A stretch of DNA of 64,000 nt from Varroa destructor (Eukaryota; Arthropoda; Arachnida; Mesostigmata; Varroidae), in assembly GCF_002443255.2 (NCBI RefSeq), contig NW_019211457.1, forward strand, positions 48,509,233-48,573,232, in the 5' to 3' direction. The position numbers were made by a program, and so were the translations under genes. The notes below the pieces were generated by a model that saw nothing but the letters and a program-made list of their open reading frames with translations, did no database searches and was not told the DNA's origin. Below are positions 25,601-37,906 of this stretch, piece by piece; within the stretch, counting starts at the first letter, position 1; every line of letters begins with the position of its first letter.

Positions 25601-28292
25601 TTCGACTTTTTTGGAACTTTAGTGCTATCGACCTTATTCTCCTTATTGCTTTCCTCTGAAATTAAAGAAATTAATGGTGTTCCATTATATGCCTTACAAT
25701 TGGATATGCATAATATTGCCGGTTATTCAAGTCATCACTTCTTATTCACAATTATGCAGAATGACTTTTATAAAAAATTTCAGAATTTATGTTTTAAATA
25801 AGATTGTATCGCACGCACTGCGATGCGCGCTATCCAAGCTGCAAATTCTGAAGGGATATCCGCGCAAATTATTTGTATGCTTGGCTTTTCTTATTAGAAA
25901 TATTTAATCTGGATGTCATAGGTAACAAACGTCTATAACATGTGATACAGAAATCTGAAGGTACGCGATGACCATTGTTCAAGCTATCTGTACTTACTGT
26001 TCGTTTTCTCCTTGACCTTTCCTTCTTTCACTTTCTGCAGCTTTTTGGGAGGAACCGGTTTACTGACTCTCTTCAGCGGACTCACCACGAATTCAGGCAA
26101 CTGGCCAACAGTTATATCGTGAAATTTAACCTCGCTAATCTTATATTTTTCTGCTATGGGAGCTTTAACTCTAAGCACATTATTACGCATTTCAGTTGCC
26201 AGTTTGAGAAACACCTTAAGACGATCTCTGGTGAAAGTTTTCTTATGCCTATAAAGGTCTTTTCCGAGAACTTCAAATTTTTGGCCGCTGTCCTCATCTT
26301 CAATATCGTATACAACTTTTAATAAATCTGACGAATCCTTTTTCTTGTTTTTTTCTTTGTTAGAAGAATCCGTTTTCTGTTCTTTTGGGACTGCCGTGAA
26401 TGGGTGAATGCGCAGTATCTTGCCCCCCTTCCTGTCAAATGAAGCAAATAACCGCTTATTTTAACCACATATCCAACTGACTTATATTTCACTTCATCCT
26501 CTTTTTATTTAAAAAATTATATTTTTTAATTCACCTGGTTAAGAGCCAATTTATATTTAAGAAGTAAAAATTGTGTGTCAGCGTTAAAGATAACAGCTAT
26601 TCTTAACATCGATTCACTTTTAAGACACAGGTAATCCGTATAACACAAGAAAATACAATAGAGCTTTTCTTACGTCGCACTGGCACAAAAAGAAGCAAGA
26701 ATCAGTAAGGGCATTCTCAGTCACTACTGGAATGAAAACATAACCTAAGGCACACGGATTTATGGCATTTGGTGTCAGAATCCTTCAGTTTTTAGCGTAG
26801 AATATATCAAATGTAGACAGAATTAATAAAAAGTGTATTATTACAAGTCACGGAATGCACTATATGTACAAAAAAAGTATGAGATCGAAAAGTAAATAAA
26901 ATTTGTACTTGACTGGGTACTGGATGTAGTTGCTCTGTTTACATACCTTTTATTATTATAAACATAGTCCAACTCTTCACCGACAAAGAAACGATCTTTT
27001 ACAAAGTTGAAGACGTCATCAACGAGGTCCGCTAACCTGCCACGGCTTGTGAGGTCTGTGACGAATAACGCGGGCCTGCGCAGGACGCGAGGAAAAACTC
27101 GCACCCACTGACGAGCAGCCTCCTCGCTTTCCTGCGCATCCTGAAACGTCAAACCTGACTTGCCGGTCAGTGAACACGTCCATACCAGCGAATTGCACAA
27201 GATGACCCGCGCAAAGTAGTCGCTAAAGAAAGAAAAAAGCAATGTTCCGGTACGAGATATTGTCATCAATAATCAAATTGTTATAATTAAATGTATGGTG
27301 TAACATTAATGATTTCATGTTGAATTGGATAAGTGTTGACGCATAAGGATTCCATATTAAGTAGAATGAGAACGTCATATATAAATCTATGCAACTACAT
27401 ATCAAGTTTTCTATAAACAAAAAACGGATAGGTTATGATACTGCTAGATCTAAATTAAGTCTACCTTGCCTAGTTGCCTAATGGCAGTCACCACGAATTA
27501 AAAGTGCTTTAAGACAGCTCACAGATCAATAACGTCGTACTGAAGAGCTGCCGCGACAATTTTGATAGACCGGTTAGAACACTTGCCTCATTTTCATGAC
27601 CATTGATCGCTCAGACGCAAGGCGACAGTAATGCCAACATAAGACCATTGAGTCTTTTCTTAAACAGAGCCTTTACCCTGAAAGAAGGATGACAAGGCAG
27701 GGCAGGCATGATGGTGCCGTCTTTGGTTAGGTGTCACTTCAGTCCCATCATTAAACACCTCTTGCGTTTCTGCGACATCTGCCCGCCATTACCGTATACA
27801 CAGGAACAGTCACACATATATATGACCCATACATGCACTGACACACAACCATCTAGAAACTCTATAGATATACAGCGGGACTGCAAAACGCTGGGGGGGG
27901 GGGGGATTCGACCCAACCTTCGTCGGTGAACGAAAGTGGTGGTAAAACGATGTCTTCTATGACGCAGCTATCGTGTCGCTTGGATCCTATAGAATAATCT
28001 ATGGCTGTAAAACATGGCCCAAAGCGCAGCTAAAGACTGCAATGCAGGTGCTAATTAGGCGTAGCAACGAATATGCACGCGAAAAGGACAAAAATCCGCG
28101 AATGCCGGCTAACGATCACTGGAGTGGTCAAAGGGCGATTGCTCTTTCAATTCGTAAAGTCAAAATGTCCTATACTTACTCGTAGTCCGTGAACACTTCG
28201 TTAGTAAGCTTATTGTAGAACACTGGGTCGTCTGGCTTAAGGTCGTCCGGAGGGGGACTCCTTTCAAACTCCTCTTTGTTCAGTATTGGCAT
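19648..28292 (-). CDS. BAZ1A: ACF1/BAZ1A, large subunit of ISWI chromatin remodellers
   Basis: This is the accessory subunit of the ISWI remodellers ACF/CHRAC, which space nucleosomes. Six exons join in phase: 28292-28180, 27222-26947, 26431-25998, 25655-23680, 23435-23055 and 20955-19648, for 1,495 residues. The domains run in order. WAC is at about 20-125 ([15 protein letters not shown]). DDT is at about 340-415 ([13 protein letters not shown]). WAKZ/WHIM blocks cover about 450-860 ([30 protein letters not shown]). PHD1 is near 1000-1047 ([19 protein letters not shown]), PHD2 near 1078-1120 ([16 protein letters not shown]), and the bromodomain at about 1165-1265, with its acetyl-lysine Asn in CCVYN. 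A very acidic D/E tail and a basic end follow. Two PHD fingers match Drosophila Acf1; vertebrate BAZ1A has one. The start is set by [10 protein letters not shown], aligned with the human N-terminus. Confidence 0.96.
21530..22120 (+). mobile_element. Mariner-like transposase relic in ACF1 intron 5
   Basis: Plus-strand frames, interrupted by stops and at least one frameshift, keep mariner landmarks at the right spacing. WVSHEIS begins at 21540. TIDET, with the presumed first catalytic Asp, comes 38 codons later, the distance seen in mariner. DDNTQPH (mariner DNARPH) is at 21904, and a Ser-Asp-Pro about 33 codons after that resembles the third Asp of the D34D triad. It is antisense to ACF1. The wording differs from the other mariner copies here, so it is probably a different subfamily. 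It is strongly decayed. Confidence 0.5.
22517..22563. repeat. Two adjacent short inverted repeats
   Basis: GGAGGTT and AACCTCC (7-bp arms, 7-base loop) are followed without a gap by CCATCAACAAG and its complement (11-bp arms, 6-base loop). Both lie in ACF1 intron 5. Confidence 0.7.
27893..27905. repeat. Poly-G run
   Basis: Thirteen G in a row lie within ACF1 intron 1. This is unusual in this AT-rich setting and prone to length errors. Confidence 0.9.
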
Positions 28293-30918
28293 CCTGAGTG
28301 AATCCTTGTTCAGTCGTGTGCTGCTTTCTGAGGGTTTCTTCCGACCCGAAGCTCTGTGCACACCGATGAGCTACACTCTAATCTAACTGACCGACATCAC
28401 AGAAGGGCACCAAACACCGGCACTTCTAGAAAATCTCGTTAAAATTCTAACTTTCACCAGCAAAACACACAATTTGGCCAAGTCTACAACAACAGGGTGG
28501 CCAGAGTAGCGCTAGCTAGGCGCCAATGGCAACCGCCGTTTCAGCGGCATCCGCCGAATATGTGGCACTTTTTGGGAAAGGTGGCGCGATCTGTGGTGAT
28601 ATTTTTACCATTTGCGCGCAGTTTCTCGCCTGGATAAACTGCTGTGGGATCAAACTAAATACCTCAGGGGCAGATATTTCAAGCACTCCAATCTAAAATA
28701 TCAGTAATTTTGATACATATTTATCATATTTACAAAATGTCTTTCTTTTTATAACTTAAAAACACTTACTCATCCAGTACAGTAATTGCAGGATGTTTGT
28801 ATAGGAAAAAAAATAAGTAGTTTTACCTGCACACTTAGTATGATTATATGTTTGCATCCAAAAAACGCTAAAGGGTATATGTTTCTAGGAAATATAGCAG
28901 TATCGCATAAAACTACAAGATGCGTCCTAGTTTGTGACGTCATCCTTTGGGAGTCGTGGCACCCTGTGGTGCGCTTGAAATATTTGCGCGCAAAACGGTT
29001 AAACCTGACAAAGTTTCTGGAGAAGAAGCGCCATCTGGTATTGTGCCGTATGATGTTCGAATTGGAATAGCCAGTTCCTGCCTTGTAACACGTTTCTTTA
29101 CTAAGAGCTTAAAGTACTGCGAGTTCAACTTGTTTAAAATGATTTAGATAAGGTGACTGCAGTTCTGCCTTAAGTTTATTGTCGCACACATTATAGACTC
29201 TGTTAGTCAAAACTAACCTTCTGGTCTAATTCAGTCCAACCTGTTTCAGTATGAAAAGCTGATTTTATAATATTCCTAAAATTTGATCAACTTTATTTAC
29301 TGCCGATCTGAATCAGACCAACAGTCCATCCCGCTCAAAAATAAAAATAATTCTTGTAAAGCAAACGAATTTAAAAAGTGCTGCGGATTTTATCAACCGC
29401 GGTTAATGAATTGATGTTGTTCTATCAGTACCTACATCAAGAAATTTCAGGTATGTGTAAGAGTAGAATTATACGTTTTACGTGTTTACCATATAAAACA
29501 GCAACATAAAGTAAATGGTTAAGCATAGAATTTAAATTTCAGTGCAAAGAGGTACCTTACAGGGGTGCTAAACGTAAGGACTGCAGGACCACCGCTAAGT
29601 ACACGTTTCACGCTGTATAACAACATGCATTCTTTCGTAGCAGCATCCTTTCTTAGACGATACGTGACATTAGCCTCTGAACTGTGCATATATATATGTA
29701 TATATATAAATGATTTTCATGAAATATCTGTTATAACTGAGATCGCAATACATTCAAAGTAGTTTTGATATTGAATAGACCCTGAAAATGATTAAAACAG
29801 ACTCCCTGGACAACTTAGCTTCTTCTCAATTTAAGAATTTGAAAAAGATTGCGGCCTGCTCTAGTTTATTAATTAAAGCAGGCCGCAATGTCTTAGTTAG
29901 AGTTTAGAGTTAGTAAAGTGATTAAAATCGGCCTTGATGTTATTATTTTAAAAGCAAGCCTCCCGATGGCCGAAAGCATTTTCTTCTAGACGTAAGTTGT
30001 ATTACTGGCAACTGTCCAATGCATGTGTAATTAATATACATAAAATTATAGACCAAATAAGAGTGAGGATTATTTTTTCCGTTATTATATATAGTTGACA
30101 TCCGATTTTATACTTGAGTAACGGCGCTTATATAATAATATGCATTCTAATTTATCGAAGTAAAAAGCCCTCTGACAATTAAATGTCAGACCTAAGACAA
30201 AAAAAATGCCGTTTTCCTTTTTGAAATTTTTTTTATCAGCTGCGGCACTTCTCCATTATTGTCGGCAATCGTTCATTTCTACGACAAATATGTATTACCA
30301 TATCATATTGTAATATTTTCTCCTTAATTAATTAGTTATCATAGCTTAATTTTGGCTCAACTGTCAGTGCTATTACAAACGACAGTAGTTTTTGGCTCTT
30401 CTGCTGCTTGCTGTAATAGCAGACAAATTTTGTTTTTTTTTTTGTGAATAGAAAACAGTTTACATTTTTTAAAAAAAGTATCATTAATTTTTATTCACTA
30501 GAAATATATGAGATTATCCTATTGGTGAACCTGTCAATTCGTCTGCGTGCGTAAATTGTGAATATCATTCAAAACGAAATACATGACCGAAGTATTAGGC
30601 CACCTAATAACACGTATGACTAATTTCTTGGATGGTGACTGGTTGTTTGAGATTGTTGTCTGCTGTTGGTTTAGAATATTATCTCCTAAAAGCCGTTATT
30701 CTGATATAATGTCAAGAAAAAAAATTTGATGAGAACGCAATATGACGTGCTATAATCTTTACATTTTGACACAAAAAGAGACCGATCTCACCAACTTGCT
30801 GAGCATTTATTTGTAAATTTTGTTTTTTGATTCGTTTTTTAGGAGAAGATGCAATATGTCTGAATCAGTTTGTGAAGTGAGTACTGTCTAAGTAGCGTTG
30901 GAGTTCCACTAGAAAGAA
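28293..30918. other. Intergenic region ACF1 / PTPMT1
   Basis: The first 300 bp above the ACF1 start are relatively GC-rich and probably hold its promoter. Open frames at 28786-29147 are short, lie on both strands and are not recognisable. From 29,200 on the DNA is AT-rich with homopolymer runs. A GC-rich perfect hairpin stands at 29848-29889. No gene is supported. Confidence 0.5.
29848..29889. repeat. Perfect inverted repeat, GC-rich arms
   Basis: The 13-bp arms ATTGCGGCCTGCT and the exact complement AGCAGGCCGCAAT flank a 16-base AT-rich loop. The GC content of the arms makes them stand out from the surroundings. There is no U-tract, gene end or known element that would explain it. Confidence 0.85.
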
Positions 30919-32316
30919 ATGCGAACGGCCGTAATTGCTATACAATGGCTTTTGCCAGAGCGCATCACCAAACACCGTTATTTCGCTCAGTTTATTTTCT
31001 ACCCTTCGCTTGCATACAACATTATTATGGCAAAATTCACGAATCGGCGATGGTAAGCCATCTTTAAACAACGTCATACTCTATCTTCTTCTTCTTTATT
31101 TACTTCGACTATTTGTTAGATTTTTGATAAGGACTTTGCATAAACAAAGGAGTCAGATGGAAAACTGCAAGTGAATGATTGATCTCTACTCCGTGACCAG
31201 TCTGAGAGCCGGCCGAAAATTGTGAAGGTAAGTAAAGTAGATAGGGTAAACAGAGTCGCAATGAGATCTAAGTCACTCAGTATTTCAGGTATGATCGCAT
31301 CGATGACACAGTAATTCTCGGGGCTTTGCCATTTCCATCCGTGACTAAGCAGCTTGTTGAAACTGAAAATGTCAAGGGTGTAGTTAGCATGAACAAAGAC
31401 TTCGAACTCAAGTTAGTGCCGTCTGATTTTTTCCTGCAACAAATACTACTACCCGCTTTTCTCGCTTAGTAAAAAATTGTGCCTTTGAAAAAAATTATTC
31501 TACATTAATACAACTTAAAGGATTAACTAATTTCATTGTGAATGTGTCTGGTGCAGGCTCTTCTAAGATTTGAAAACGGGACATTAACAAAATAAGAAAA
31601 ATTGAAATGAAAAATGTACTGGGTTCCTTTACAATAACGAGAAAATAAGAGTAATACTTTTGCTATGCATACGCCAAACAGTGAATGTAGCTGTGGAAAA
31701 TCTGAAGATACTGTTAGTCGAAAAAGGTCAAATTATTAGAATTTCAACATATAGAAAAAGCAAATCAATTTCAGCTTGAGCATTCCTTTTTTAAGTTACC
31801 TTCTATCAACCGTAAACTAGTACTTCGTCAGTCTTAATACTTATTATTATTATTTTGGAATTCAGTGAGCAAATAAATAGTCGGGTGTTCATGATAACCA
31901 GGAACGTACAATTTTTCAGTCAAAAGTGAGATTATAACAAATATTGTCTATATTTCATTCACAGATGGTTCACTCCAGGCGCTGAAGGGTGGAATAAGCT
32001 TGGAGTAACGTTTCTCCAATTGCCAACACAGGATATTTTTGCGGCACCGGATGGAGACAAACTTCGAGATGGAGTTGACTTCATTAAGAAAATACGTCAA
32101 TCAAATCCCAATGGATCCGTCTATGTACACTGCAAGGCAGGAAGAACACGCAGTGCGACGCTCGTTGGGTGTTACCTTATGGAACGTCGTGGTTATACTC
32201 CAGAAGAATGTTTTCGCTTAATGCAAAGTAAACGGAAGCATGTTCTACTTGATACGCCTCAATGGAACGCATTGCATGCATATTTTGTACGGTACATTAA
32301 GCCCAAGAATTTTTAG
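30919..32316 (+). CDS. PTPMT1: Mitochondrial phosphatase PTPMT1
   Basis: This dual-specificity-type phosphatase of the inner mitochondrial membrane dephosphorylates phosphatidylglycerophosphate in cardiolipin synthesis. Three exons join in phase: 30919-31052, 31289-31411 and 31965-32316, for 202 residues (human 201). Exon 1 is short: it starts [10 protein letters not shown] and ends FTNRRW. Its block [10 protein letters not shown] equals the vertebrate LFYPTLLYTL, and its hydrophobic and basic residues fit a mitochondrial signal. Exon 2 carries [15 protein letters not shown], and exon 3 the general-acid loop TQDIFAAP and the catalytic P-loop HCKAGRTRS (Cys about 142). All catalytic residues are intact. 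The start Met is the first in frame after an upstream stop. Confidence 0.93.
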
Positions 32317-32949
32317 GCAACCCGTCGTAGCTTCTCTCGCCTTGCAGTTTGCCATTAATTATTTGCTATGTGTAATTTTGTGAAACTGTTGAAGTGATGA
32401 AAAACTCTAGAAGTTTTTGTGATACTTTTAATACAGCATAGCCAGTATTTTATGATATAAAGGTTATTAAAGAAATACGAATGATATACTAAATCCAGAT
32501 TTTGAACGATAGATTAGAACGTTTGCTTACTTGTGTAATACTGTCTACATTATCTAAATGGGAAAAAGTACATTAACACAACGATTTTGTGACAAGCGTA
32601 AAATGGCATTACTACAAGCAAGTACGCTGTGATATCATCTATTAGAGAAAGCAAGCCATGTTTCGGTTAAGACATTGACATCGGTTTAAAATCATTCACG
32701 TTCCTTATTATGTATTTTCAACATCTTCTACCAGGTTAAAAGCGCAATTGAAAATATCACTCACCGGCACGAGAAAATAGTTCTAACTCTAGATACTGTT
32801 ATACCTGTGGCAATTTGCTGCTATTAAGTTGATGTCAAAAAGAAATTGGTAGTCTTTCTTCTAAAAAAAAATGAATTAAACTGTTATAATGGCGAAGCCA
32901 GTTGTAACTGGAGTAATTAATAAAACATGTACATTTATTTATGTCAGTA
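32317..32949. other. Intergenic region between PTPMT1 and EEF1AKMT1 relic
   Basis: The PTPMT1 3' UTR lies here. No coding signal was seen. AATAAA at about 32919 on the plus strand could serve as a polyadenylation signal. Confidence 0.45.
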
Positions 32950-33080
32950 GGAAATGACTAACCTGTATATAGCATAATGCTTCTCTTAGTGATAAAGCAG
33001 CAAATTGTCCTGACACTCTTCGGCCAGAAACGAAGTACTTCATATAACGGCCGCCGTCAAATGTGTTTCTAAGCTTCAAA
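32950..33080 (-). pseudogene. Decayed duplicate of EEF1AKMT1 exon 4
   Basis: On the minus strand this runs parallel to the true exon 4 (34283-34096). It keeps the block TTTCTGGCCGAAGAGTGTC, against TTCCTGGCCGAAGAATGTT, which encodes FLAEEC, and a donor-like end CTATATACAGGTTAGT against TTATGTACAGGTAAGT. Small insertions and deletions shift the frame, so the motif cannot be read through. It lies just past the real terminal exon at 33595-33719, as expected for a partial tandem duplication. Whether it is ever spliced into a transcript is unknown. Confidence 0.7.
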
Positions 33081-33594
33081 ATTATCTGCATTGTGGGCGG
33101 GCAAACATACCCAACTACCATAAACATGAAAAAATGTTTCGTATAAAAACAAGAGAAAATCAGCGGCAAGATGTGTAGTAACTAATTATTTTGCTTGCCA
33201 TTACTCGGTTGGATGTTTTGTTGGATGGTGGAAACCGAGAAGAGAGAGGTCGGTAATATGAAGAAAAAATGGTTTCCATAACCAGCAAAACGAAAGGAAA
33301 GTGTACTTGAAAGGTCGTAGTTGAAAAGATATTATTTGTGAACAAATTCCTTATGCGCCTCAAAAACGTACCTAAATAGCTTGTGGAAAAATGTACTGTT
33401 CCTCTAATATCTCAGATCTCTAAGGAACTCGCCTTTTGAATGCAATTTCGGTAGTGAGTTTTATTTGGCTAAGTTTTCAGTACAATTGTAGTAAGGTTTG
33501 GTAAACCAATCAATCTATAAATCAATCTTTTTATTATACAGGTCCTAAAACTATTTTAAGAAAAAAATCAATCCGAAAAACATTAGTATACATA

Positions 33595-36532
33595 TCACAA
33601 GTTGATATCGAAATTTGTGAAGCATCCAAAGTCGTTTCCCAATTTGCGCGCATGTTGTGGCTTGTACGATGTTTCCCTAAGCTTTAATAAGCTTTCTACT
33701 AGTGTTTTCATTACGACTCCTGAAATTCAAAAAGTCAATCAGTTTTTCTTGGGTTCTGGACGATCTATCTTATAATTATGTAGTTAGTGCAGGTGCTGTA
33801 ACAGACACGTGATTTAAACTAAAAGTACACGATCAAGTTTAGTTCGGTATATCAAATTTCAAAAAAGTGAACGAAATCACTAATCGAAAAAGTTGTTAAC
33901 ACTAATCGATACTATTGTCGACACTAATGCTAATCGATAGAATTTAAGGTCAAGCGGTTAAGGCAAGCGAACCATCAATAAGTAGCAGTCGGAGACAAAT
34001 TGCAGGAGCAGGCCTGCTCTGTTATTGAAAACAATTATAAACGGATTAACAAAATAAATATATAAATTCCTTTATATCTACAAAGACTAACTTACCTGTA
34101 CATAACACAATGCTCTTCTTAGTGAGAAAGCGGATGGTTTTAGTAACTTTCTCCAAACATTCTTCGGCCAGGAAAGGAGGATCTGCTATGACGACGTCAA
34201 ATGCGCCCTTTAGTGTATCCGGAATAGCCAAGGGGTCATTATAATCGTAGAATACGAAATCATTGTTGTACAGATCGTGAAACCTGACAATTTCAACTTC
34301 ATATTATTAATCAGCTCATTTTTTAACTGACTCAACAATTATAAAACGAAAAACATGTACGGAAATTTTCATTAGAAAGCGTTTAACCTTAATGAACCTT
34401 CCATTGATCTTCGTCACCTTTTGAACGTCCTGTACATCCTCTGCATTCGATTTTCTTCAATAAATTGAACATGGGCCTGCTACTTGTAGACACTGGATTT
34501 CGTCGGACATTCAACAGCTGAAACTACTTGGATTGGCTGAATAATCTTGTTAGTAAGTTACAGTTGTCAAGTGTCGCAGGTCATTGAATTCGATAATTCT
34601 GGGGTGCGCCAAAGATACCTTGTTTCGCCTCGTTCCTTTCCACCTCTGTTAATAACCAACACAGAAGCGTTTGCGGTTTGCAACGATGCAAAGCTACAGT
34701 TTGAAATAGCGTATGTATTTCATAAAAACATCACAATGGGGAATCGATTATAGTGAGATCCCTTAAGTGTTGTACTGGAAAGTGGAATCGACGACAGCAC
34801 AAACCGGACAAACATGGTCGTTGCAGTATTGTGCCGTGTCCAGCCGCAGATCCAGCGACTTCAACAACTCGGCAATTTTTCGGTAGACCAAAGCTGTATG
34901 TATTGGATGGAAATAACTTTGGTTTCGACAAGGTGGGACAACTTGCCGCACTGCGCGGAAACAATCGATCTATTTGTAGTCGTATTCAGATGTTGGCTGG
35001 TCTCAAGGCACGGCAATTACATCGACAGCCGACGGGGATATGCAATACAACTTCTTCCGATTTTTTCGCATGGAACTATGTAAAGATGTCTATTAAACAA
35101 TGCTGAAAAATATTCACGACCTAAATCCCGAATTTAGTCAATCGAATTGATAAAAAGAATTGATATTAAACTATACCGAACAGCGATCTGAATTATGCGA
35201 AAGGTATAGAGTCATGCAAATGGTCCGTGGTAGGACATTTGGCCGACAATATTTTCCACATGCAGTGCAAACTAAAAACCTAAGCTTTGCTATTGTTGAA
35301 ATAAATACTTCTACAGAAATTCAAGTTGTATTTCTTCTTCTACGGGCACTAACATTGAATACGAACTTTTGGCGCACTCTATACAAAGACAGCCACAGAG
35401 TTTTTCAAACGTTGGAGTTATCTTCATAAACTGCTTAGAAAGTTCTGTTTTGTATCATGCTCGTGAATTCTTAAGTAAGATGAAAAAAGATTTCTAGTTT
35501 ATAAGAAATAAAGGTCCAAGCAAAATCGCAAAATTTGCACCGATTTTACGTATTTTTGACAGCCAGCAATAGTCCTAAATGGTATACGCAAATATCGCTT
35601 GTACTATAATATGTGGTTATTAAAAACATAAAGCGGCGTACCCAAATGTACCTCAAGGTTAGCAAAGAGTCCAACATTTAGAAAAAGGGGAATAGCTTCC
35701 ATCGCCAATAAGCCAATTGAGCCAAAATGCTCCGTTCTCTAAAAAAACTGAGTTAAACATACTACGGAGGTACAACCACTTTAATTAAACATCATGTAGT
35801 GGTACAAAGAACCCAAATATTATAACATTTTTTAAAGTCTTATCTGAGAAGAGCACCCAGGCCGTCATACTTCTAATCCAATGCGCCCTATCCTCCGTAC
35901 GATTAGTGCTACTTTTGGGTATGATGAGGATTCAGTAAAAATCAGCGACAGTAGGCAAACCATGTAACAGAACAAATGAACTTTACATACAATATAAACT
36001 GCGTATTAACTTGTATTATTTTAATTACGGTATTACTAACTATGCCCTAGGTATTAATCTACCGATCAGATAATGGTTAAATGTTACGTAAATATTGTAC
36101 CTTTTGTCGAACTCAAGTAGTACCAATTTCTCTCCGTCTTTTCTAGTACAGTACAGTGCTTGAAATGCAGTTGGCGTCGATAGACAGCATATCTGCGATC
36201 CTTGGGAACGTGCAATGTTTGCTAAACGTTCAGCCGTTTCTGGTGTATACCAGAATTGACTTAGTTGCTTTAAAAAAAACAAATTCCATTAAATGAATAG
36301 TAGCAATAATAACATATGGGGTGGGTCCTCAAACGACTGTTAGAAAATTGAACCCTCATAAATAGAAATAATCTAAAATACTGTACAAAATGAAGCAGTA
36401 TTATATATCTCTAAGTAACAAGAGACGCATACCCAGTTCTCTTCAATCGATTGTTCTTCTCGTTCGGTGTAAAATTCTTGCAGCGCTTTCATCACCTCGG
36501 GAGATAGCATTCTCACATCGTCTTCATCTTCA
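33595..36532 (-). CDS. EEF1AKMT1: EEF1A lysine methyltransferase 1 (N6AMT2 family)
   Basis: This is a cytosolic methyltransferase that modifies elongation factor eEF1A on Lys79 in human. Exons recognised, in phase, are 36532-36433, 36267-36101, 34283-34096 and 33719-33595. They encode about 193 residues, against 214 in human. Landmarks are ALQEFYTEREEQSIEENW, QLSQFWYTPETAERLA and the catalytic motif VVIADPPFLAEECLEK. The short last exon, HARKLGNDFGCFTNFDINL then stop, matches human HTRNLANEFRCYVNYDSGL. The first coding exon, which should supply only the Met and a few residues, was not found. The exon at 36532 opens at an acceptor in phase 2, and reading on upstream gives no ATG. AATAAA on the minus strand near 33530 fits the 3' end. 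Confidence 0.9.
34540..35095 (+). mobile_element. Possible mariner-like relic in EEF1AKMT1 intron
   Basis: A plus-strand frame contains DNLPHC at 34936, like mariner DNARPH. About 40 codons on, in another frame, SDFFAWNYVK resembles the mariner block PSDYHLFRSLQ, with the spacing found in D34D transposases. Nothing convincing was found for the N-terminal half. The region is antisense to EEF1AKMT1 and is more GC-rich than its flanks. A chance match cannot be excluded. Confidence 0.3.
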
Positions 36533-37837
36533 CTGCCGAGCACAGTTAAGCCAAAAATAATATTACTCTTCCTCACAACCGACTTAGTATATCAGAACTG
36601 ACCGTTCACAAGTAACTTCCCTTGCAAGTAATATTTTACAGGGTCCCCCATTCCCTATGCTTTAATTATGTAATGTATAATATAAATTTATTAAATTTTT
36701 TGCATTTAACTAAATCAGGAAAGCAGGTAAGATAGTTTCCGTAGGACCCGGCAGAGAACGTCATTTTGTTAACGACTTAAGTTGGTCAAAATTATTGATT
36801 GAATAGTAATTGACCATTCCTTCAAGTTTATTCCAGTGTCTATTGTTTACGGCGATATTTTATGCTGTACCTTACGAAACCTTTTTGCGCAATTTTGTGC
36901 AAAGGTTCAATATAGGTTTATATTTTTATACTCATAGAGGGTCTGCATTATAAAGTCCATCAGAACATATTAAATAATTCGAGCATCATAACTTCTAGCC
37001 GATTTCAGCAGTTACGCCTGTGGTACGAACATTTTTGTATTTGGTCCTATAATATTCAGTTAACCTATGCCAACAGAGCATACAAAGCGTCTTATGTTTT
37101 CTGCGAGATTAGACATAACAAGAAAGAAACTTATCTTCTCAGGTGATTCGCATCTCTATCCGACTGTATCAGTATATACACATTTATGGACAATCATTTT
37201 GTGGAGGTGAAGTTATCGTATAGTACAGATCCTCGGTAGAAGGTGTCATCGGATTGTTCTTTTTTTTTGCTTAGCTGTAACTAGTTCTCATCACAAAGAC
37301 ATATTAAAAAAAAAATTATGGCCTAAGCGTCTGCCGACCGTCATTAAATATTCAAAACGTTGAGGTTATTAAAGGAGTAGTTTGGTAAACGCATAACCTC
37401 CTACGTTGTACCAGTACCCAAACGTTCGACTTAAGGTTGTCGGGATTTTTCTTGTGGGTTCTTTTAAAAACGTCCTACGATTGAAGATCCTGCAGAATAA
37501 ATCTGAAATTCAATATGAGTAATTACGCCAGATTTCTGTAAAAAAGTTATTGACAATTGTTTTTTATTTTTTCGCTTGCTAAAACTCAATGATAATAGAA
37601 TTATGATTCACATTTTCGATAAATTGGTGTCATCTACTAGACACAGTTCGACATCAACACATCGGGAATGGATGACCTATGGGTTACTTTTTAAGTACGG
37701 AACCTTCCTAAAGAATGCCGTTGAGAATCAAACAGAAGTATTTCTGATTCGGCTTATCACAACATACTGGAAACATCTGGTTAGATCTTAAAAACGTATC
37801 TCTTTAGTAATTGTCATCTAATGCTATAGGCTAAGAT

Positions 37838-37906
37838 TAATAGAACTATAATAATAAATAACAATAATAAATAGAACTATAATAATAAATTAATAGAACT
37901 GTGAAT
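37838..37906. repeat. Short tandem direct repeat
   Basis: Two near-perfect copies of a unit of about 32 bp, sharing AATAGAACTATAATAATAAA, are followed by a diverged partial copy. Confidence 0.75.

Noticed and set aside
30865..31077. 70-codon minus-strand frame
   Set aside because: It is antisense to PTPMT1 exon 1, which has clear homology. No splice chain supports the minus frame.
36433..36576. Start of EEF1AKMT1 at 36576
   Set aside because: The codon there is GTG, and the bases above 36532 read as intron ending in a CAG acceptor.
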